The notes under the pieces were generated by a model. That model saw only the letters and a program-made list of their open reading frames with translations, made no database searches and was not told where the DNA came from. 64,000 nt of DNA from the NCBI RefSeq assembly GCF_023073915.1, contig NZ_JADPKK010000023.1:868001-932000 (forward strand). The letters are read 5' to 3'. Shown here one piece after another: positions 60,209 to 64,000 of the stretch. The stretch's first letter is position 1; every line of letters starts with the position of its first letter. Source of the stretch: Bradyrhizobium sp. 149 (GTDB lineage Bacteria; Pseudomonadota; Alphaproteobacteria; Rhizobiales; Xanthobacteraceae). Both the position numbers and the translations under genes were made by a program.

Positions 60209-60997
60209 CTAGCGCATGCCCTTCGAGACTGTCTGGGCCATTTCATCCGAGGCTTGGATGACCTTGGCATTCATTTCGTAGGCGCGCTGAGCCGAGATCA
60301 GCTCGGTGATTTCCTTGACCGGGTCGACGTTCGAGGCTTCGAGATATTGCTGGTTGATCTTGCCATAGCCGGAATCGCCGGGTAACCCGACGACCGGCGT
60401 GCCGGACGCCGTGGTCTCGCGATAGAGATTGCTGCCCAGCGGCTCGAGGCCGGCTTCGTTGGCGAAGTTGGCAAGATTGAGCTGGCCGATTTGCCGCGGA
60501 TTCACTTCCGTATCGAGCTTCGCAAACACCTGTCCGGTCTGGTTGACCGTGACCTGGACCGTTCCCTGCGGCACGGTGATCGCCGGATCCAGCAGGTAGC
60601 CGTCGGTCGTGACGAGCTGACTGTTGGCATTGGTGTTGAACGAGCCCGCGCGGGTATATTGCACCTCGTTGTTCGGGCCGAGCACCTGAAACCAGCCGCG
60701 ACCGTTGATCGCCATGTCGTAGGGATTACCGGTCTGCGTGAGCGCGCCCTGGATGTGCAGCTTGCGGATCGCCGCCGACTTGACGCCGAGGCCGAGATTG
60801 GCGCCTTCCGGGATCGGCGACGAGCCGTTGGTGTTCGCAATGCCTTGCATGCGGTCCATCTGGTAGAATAGATCGGTGAATTCGGCGCGCGCCCGCTTGT
60901 ACGACGTCGAGTTGATGTTGGCGATGTTGTTCGCGATGACTTCGATGTTGGTCTGCTGGGCGTTCATGCCCGTAGCCGCGATGGCAAGCGATTTCAC
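60209..60997 (-). CDS. flgG: Distal rod protein FlgG
   Basis: A 262-residue rod protein. The N-terminus reads SLAIAATGMNAQQTNIEVIA followed by NNIANINSTSYKRARAEFTD, and the C-terminus YLEASNVDPVKEITELISAQ then RAYEMNAKVIQASDEM, as in FlgG. Length is normal. It is exported through the flagellar system and forms the distal rod inside the P and L rings. It lies between fliE and flgA. Confidence 0.96.
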   Translation of the reverse strand: MKSLAIAATGMNAQQTNIEVIANNIANINSTSYKRARAEFTDLFYQMDRMQGIANTNGSSPIPEGANLGLGVKSAAIRKLHIQGALTQTGNPYDMAINGRGWFQVLGPNNEVQYTRAGSFNTNANSQLVTTDGYLLDPAITVPQGTVQVTVNQTGQVFAKLDTEVNPRQIGQLNLANFANEAGLEPLGSNLYRETTASGTPVVGLPGDSGYGKINQQYLEASNVDPVKEITELISAQRAYEMNAKVIQASDEMAQTVSKGMR

Positions 60998-61012
60998 AGC
61001 GTCACTCCTTGA

Positions 61013-61342
61013 TCAGATCGACATCCGAACGACTTCTTGGTAGGCCTGCACGACCTTGTCGCGAACCGCGACTGCCGTCTGCAAGGCCTGCTCGGCCGAC
61101 ATCAGCGCCTCCACTACGCGCCGCGTCGATTCCTTGCCCTGCATCGCCGAGATCGAGGCCGCCTCGCCCGCCTTCAGCGTCCCGATCGCGTCCGTCGTCA
61201 CCTGCTTCATCACCGACTCGAATCCGACATCGCCGCCGAACTGGGTCGCTGGCGTCGCCGCCGGCGAGATGGCCTGCGCCTCGGTCGCGCGGCTCGCCGC
61301 TTGCCCGGCCGAAATCGCCGTGGACGAAATTGCTTCAAGCAT
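61013..61342 (-). CDS. fliE: Hook-basal body complex protein FliE
   Basis: A 109-residue protein with the conserved C-terminal pattern SAEQALQTAVAVRDKVVQAY then QEVVRMSI. It forms the adaptor between MS ring and rod. The gene starts 2 bases after flgC and is followed by flgG; the order flgB-flgC-fliE-flgG is typical of rhizobia. Confidence 0.95.
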   Translation of the reverse strand: MLEAISSTAISAGQAASRATEAQAISPAATPATQFGGDVGFESVMKQVTTDAIGTLKAGEAASISAMQGKESTRRVVEALMSAEQALQTAVAVRDKVVQAYQEVVRMSI

Positions 61343-61344
61343 TG

Positions 61345-61761
61345 TCAGCTCCTCAGCAGGTCGATGGTCATGCCCAGCATTGACCTCACCTGTTTCACGA
61401 CCTGGAGATTGGCTTCATAGGACCGGTTGACTTCGCGCATGTCCGCCATCTCGATCATCATGTTGACGTTCGGCAGCTTGACGTAGCCGGCCTTGTCGGC
61501 AGCGGGATGTCCCGGATCGTACTCCACGCGGTACGGCGTGGTGTCGACCCCGATCTCCTTGACCTTCGCCAACTGCGCGCCGGAGGCGCGGTCCATCGCG
61601 GCATCGAAGGTGATCGTCTTGCGCTGATAGGGATCGGCGCCGGCGGCACGTCCCGTCGACGTCGCGTTGGCGAGGTTCTCCGAGACGATGCGCATGCGCG
61701 TCGACTGCGCTTCGAGCCCGGAGCTCGCGACCGTCAATGAAGATTGCAGTGAGTCCAGCAT
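61345..61761 (-). CDS. flgC: Proximal rod protein FlgC
   Basis: A 138-residue rod protein. The N-terminal SSLTVASSGLEAQSTRMRIV and SENLANATSTG, with the C-terminal VNMMIEMADMREVNRSYEAN, are the FlgC signatures. Normal length. It assembles with FlgB, FlgF and FlgG into the rod. Confidence 0.96.
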   Translation of the reverse strand: MLDSLQSSLTVASSGLEAQSTRMRIVSENLANATSTGRAAGADPYQRKTITFDAAMDRASGAQLAKVKEIGVDTTPYRVEYDPGHPAADKAGYVKLPNVNMMIEMADMREVNRSYEANLQVVKQVRSMLGMTIDLLRS

Positions 61762-61772
61762 GTCAGTTCACC

Positions 61773-62174
61773 TCAGGTCTTCGCGCTCGACAGCAGCATG
61801 CGGTGGAACGAACGCACGACCGCCGAGTTCATCGAGTAGTCGCGACTGACGTCGCTTCCCTTGATCATTTCCTGCTCGAGACTGACGGAGTTGCCGGAGT
61901 GAACCACGTCCCAGCTGTCCTTCTTCGCGGTCGCCCGCGTGTCGCTCTCGGCAGCGGAGAGCTGCATGTGCGACGGCGACGTCATCGCGAGCCTCACCGG
62001 CATTCCGTCGAGCACCTTGTTGAAGGGCTCGACATCGCGCGCCTTGAAGCCCGGCGTGTTGGCGTTGGCGACGTTGGTGGCGATCGTCGACTGGCGGAGC
62101 TCGAGGTAGCGCGCCTGCGACGATGCGAGTTCGAAGAGATAGAGCGGTCCCACGGCAGCACCATTCTGGTTCAT
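61773..62174 (-). CDS. flgB: Proximal rod protein FlgB
   Basis: A 133-residue rod protein with the conserved segment ARYLELRQSTIATNVANANT then PGFKARDVEPF. The C-terminal half contains SVSLEQEMIKGSDVSRDYSM, as usual. It begins the flgB-flgC-fliE group and lies 64 bases after flhB. Confidence 0.95.
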   Translation of the reverse strand: MNQNGAAVGPLYLFELASSQARYLELRQSTIATNVANANTPGFKARDVEPFNKVLDGMPVRLAMTSPSHMQLSAAESDTRATAKKDSWDVVHSGNSVSLEQEMIKGSDVSRDYSMNSAVVRSFHRMLLSSAKT

Positions 62175-62238
62175 TCGCGATGAGAATAGGGTCGCAAGCT
62201 TTCGTCAGGCTGATGGAAGAGACGTCGTCCTCGGAATT

Positions 62239-63324
62239 CTACTGGACCTTCTCGGTCCGCGGCGTCTGCTTGGACTGCAGGAAGTAGATGATCTCGGCGA
62301 CGGGCCGGAAGAACTCCGCCGGAATCACCTGGTCGACCTGAACCGCCTCGTAGAGCGCGCGCGCCAGCGCCTTGTTCTCGATCACCGGAATCCGGTTCTG
62401 CTCGGCGACTTCGCGGATCTTCAGCGCGATCACGTCCATTCCCTTGGCCACGACGATCGGCGCCGGATTTTCCTGGCGATTGTAGCGCAGCGCGATCGCG
62501 AAGTGCGTCGGGTTCGCGATCACCAGCGTCGCGCGCGATGCGGAGGCAATCATGCGCTGGCGCGAGCGGTCGCGCGCCAGCGAGCGCAGGCGCGCCTTGA
62601 TCAGCGGATCGCCTTCGGCCTGCTTGTGCTCGTCCTTGATCTCCTGCCGCGTCATGCGCAGCTCGCGTCGCCAGTGGAAGCGCGCCCAGGCAAGATCGAC
62701 CGCGACCAGGACGATGGTCGCGATGCAGATCGCCGAGACGATCCGCATGGCGATGTTGAGAATCATCTCCGGCAGCGCGACCGGATCGGTGTACATCGCC
62801 TCGAACGCCTTCGCTTCCGACGAGCGCAGCACGAACGCGACGACGACGGTCACCGCGGCGAGCTTAAACAGCGACTTGGCGAATTCGACGAGGCCCTGCG
62901 ACCCAAACAGCCGGCTCCAGCCGCTGAGCGGAGAGATTCGCGAAAGGTCCGGCGTGATGCGCTGGAGCACCAGGCTGGGCGCATTTTGCAACAGCGAGGC
63001 TGCGAGCCCGAATGCCGCCAGGGTGACGACCAGTGGCATCAGGAACCGCAGTGCCTGAAGGCCTACCACGGTGAGGAGATTCTGAGCGTCGGCCCCGGTG
63101 CTGAGAGGGAAGCCGTCGGGATCGTCGAGAAAGCCCGTCAGCATCGGCGTCAATTGCTGCACGCCCTGGCCGATCAGGAACGCCTGGATCACCATCAGCG
63201 CGGCCATCGAGGCGAAGATGGAAGCCTCCCGAGAGACCGGGATTTTGCCCTGTTCGAGCGCATCGCGGACTTTCTTCTCGGTCGGCTCTTCTGTCTTGCT
63301 CGCCTGATCGGTTGTTTCTGCCAT
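62239..63324 (-). CDS. flhB: Flagellar export protein FlhB
   Basis: A 361-residue export-gate protein. A charged N-terminus (SKTEEPTEKKVRDALEQGKI) is followed by four membrane helices. The autocleavage motif Asn-Pro-Thr-His is at residues 271-274, with the C-terminal domain that switches export from hook to filament proteins. It interacts with FliK, encoded in operon B. It starts 13 bases after fliG. Confidence 0.96.
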   Translation of the reverse strand: MAETTDQASKTEEPTEKKVRDALEQGKIPVSREASIFASMAALMVIQAFLIGQGVQQLTPMLTGFLDDPDGFPLSTGADAQNLLTVVGLQALRFLMPLVVTLAAFGLAASLLQNAPSLVLQRITPDLSRISPLSGWSRLFGSQGLVEFAKSLFKLAAVTVVVAFVLRSSEAKAFEAMYTDPVALPEMILNIAMRIVSAICIATIVLVAVDLAWARFHWRRELRMTRQEIKDEHKQAEGDPLIKARLRSLARDRSRQRMIASASRATLVIANPTHFAIALRYNRQENPAPIVVAKGMDVIALKIREVAEQNRIPVIENKALARALYEAVQVDQVIPAEFFRPVAEIIYFLQSKQTPRTEKVQ

Positions 63325-63337
63325 GCCGGTTCAGCGG

Positions 63338-64000
63338 TCAGCGGAAGACCAGCTCATCCTCCTGTTCGGGATTGAGCTCGATTTCGCCCTTTTCCGCGAG
63401 GTCGAGCGCGAGGTCGGTGATCACGCGCCGCGCCTCCAGCACGTCGCGCTGGTTCGACGGTTCGCCGATGGCGAGTTCGTGCTCCACGACCCTGCGGACG
63501 CGAGAGGCGACCGAGGACAGGATCATCTCGCGGAAATGCTTGTCGGTGCCCTTCAGCGCGATGACGATGCGATCGGTCGGCACCTGGTCGAAGATCATGG
63601 TGCGCGCCTTCGGCGTCAGGTTGGTCACGTCATCGAAGGTGAACAGCAGCTCCTTCAGCACTTCGGCCGACTTCGGCCGCTTCTCCGACAGGCTCTTCAG
63701 CATGTCCTCGATGTGTCCGCGCTCCATCTTGTTGATGATGTCGGCGACGCGGGCGTAGGTGTCCGCGCCGAGGTTGCGGGCGAAGTTCAGCGTCAAATCC
63801 TCGTGCAGCGTCTTTTCGAGCACCCTCATGGCGTCGTCGACGATCGGCTTGAGGCTGAGCACGCGCCGCATCAGCTCGTTGCGCAGGCTGGACGGCAGCT
63901 GGCTCATGACCTTGGCGGCGCAGGACGGCTTGACCTTGGACAGGATGAGCGCCGCGGTCTGCGGGTGCTCCTTGGAGAGGTAGCTTGCCAGCGAGTTTTC
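63338..64000 (-). CDS. fliG: Flagellar motor switch protein FliG (N-terminus outside the window)
   Basis: The C-terminal 220 residues of FliG. The reading frame is open to the window edge, so the first third of the protein lies to the right. The visible part begins with the middle domain (YLSKEHPQTAALILSKVKPS) and continues with the torque domain, where FTFDDVTNLTPKARTMIFDQ and the following VALKGTDKHFREMILSSVAS carry the charged residues that interact with MotA. The extreme C-terminus ends in a Glu-rich tail. It is co-transcribed with flhB, which begins 13 bases after its stop. Confidence 0.95.
   Translation of the reverse strand, partial: ENSLASYLSKEHPQTAALILSKVKPSCAAKVMSQLPSSLRNELMRRVLSLKPIVDDAMRVLEKTLHEDLTLNFARNLGADTYARVADIINKMERGHIEDMLKSLSEKRPKSAEVLKELLFTFDDVTNLTPKARTMIFDQVPTDRIVIALKGTDKHFREMILSSVASRVRRVVEHELAIGEPSNQRDVLEARRVITDLALDLAEKGEIELNPEQEDELVFR

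Noticed and set aside
1..64000. tRNA, rRNA, insertion sequences, integrases or prophage genes.
   Set aside because: None was recognised on reading both strands. The palindromic repeats are not bounded by transposase genes.

Overview
The window looks like chromosomal DNA of a Bradyrhizobium-type alphaproteobacterium (order Rhizobiales). The evidence is high GC, strong rhizobial codon use, several families of rhizobial intergenic palindromes, and a flagellar locus with the alphaproteobacterial proteins FlbT, FlaF, MotC, MotE and an FtcR/Rem-type regulator. The gene order resembles the lateral (inducible) flagellar cluster of Bradyrhizobium. I see no rRNA, tRNA, CRISPR array or insertion sequence.

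Left part (1-17.3 kb), small-molecule uptake and catabolism. A forward group encodes a periplasmic Leu/Ile/Val-type binding protein, an FAD dehydrogenase and an IclR regulator. A long reverse series follows (transcribed right to left): a PotA-like ATPase, a type II HAD dehalogenase, a DAO-type flavoenzyme, a PotD-like binding protein, two PotB/PotC-like permeases, a three-domain thiamine-diphosphate enzyme, a DadA-like flavoenzyme, an Asp/Glu racemase-family protein, a split thiamine-diphosphate decarboxylase and a short-chain dehydrogenase. A LysR-type regulator is divergent from the ATPase. The C-terminal end of a vanished aminotransferase sits inside this series.

Middle part (17.3-34 kb). 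A hexuronate-type locus has a GntR/FadR regulator, a complete TRAP transporter, an L-idonate-type dehydrogenase and mannonate dehydratase (UxuA) on the reverse strand, with a mannitol-dehydrogenase-family oxidoreductase (UxuB-like) divergent from the regulator. A perfect 7-3-7 palindrome lies in the divergent promoter. Next come an NTF2-like protein, a CbbY-type phosphatase, a YeeZ-like NAD-binding protein, a serine hydrolase, a Tat-exported dienelactone hydrolase, an MFS (MHS-family) transporter, a MarR-type regulator with a cysteine-rich tail, and a membrane protein of unknown function.

Right part (34-64 kb), flagella. The OmpR-like regulator of the FtcR/Rem/LafR type reads forward; everything else is reverse. 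Operon A (64.0 to 55.8 kb): fliG (cut by the window edge), flhB, flgB, flgC, fliE, flgG, flgA, flgI, motE, flgH, fliL, fliP. Then come three tandem flagellin genes, each with its own structured leader; the two downstream copies of the promoter region and the terminators show separate transcription. Operon B (52.0 to 35.0 kb): fliF, fliH-like, motB, motC, fliK, lytic transglycosylase, flgE, flgK, flgL, flaF, flbT, flgD, fliQ, flhA, fliR, fliJ-like, flgJ-like, flgN-like and one small unknown gene. Most genes overlap by 1-4 bases, so translation is probably coupled.

The most interesting signal is the shared 5-prime leader of the three flagellin mRNAs. It has a conserved hairpin, a second hairpin whose stem covaries between copies, and a block complementary to the Shine-Dalgarno region. 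FlbT, a post-transcriptional regulator of flagellin mRNA in Caulobacter, is encoded in the same window.
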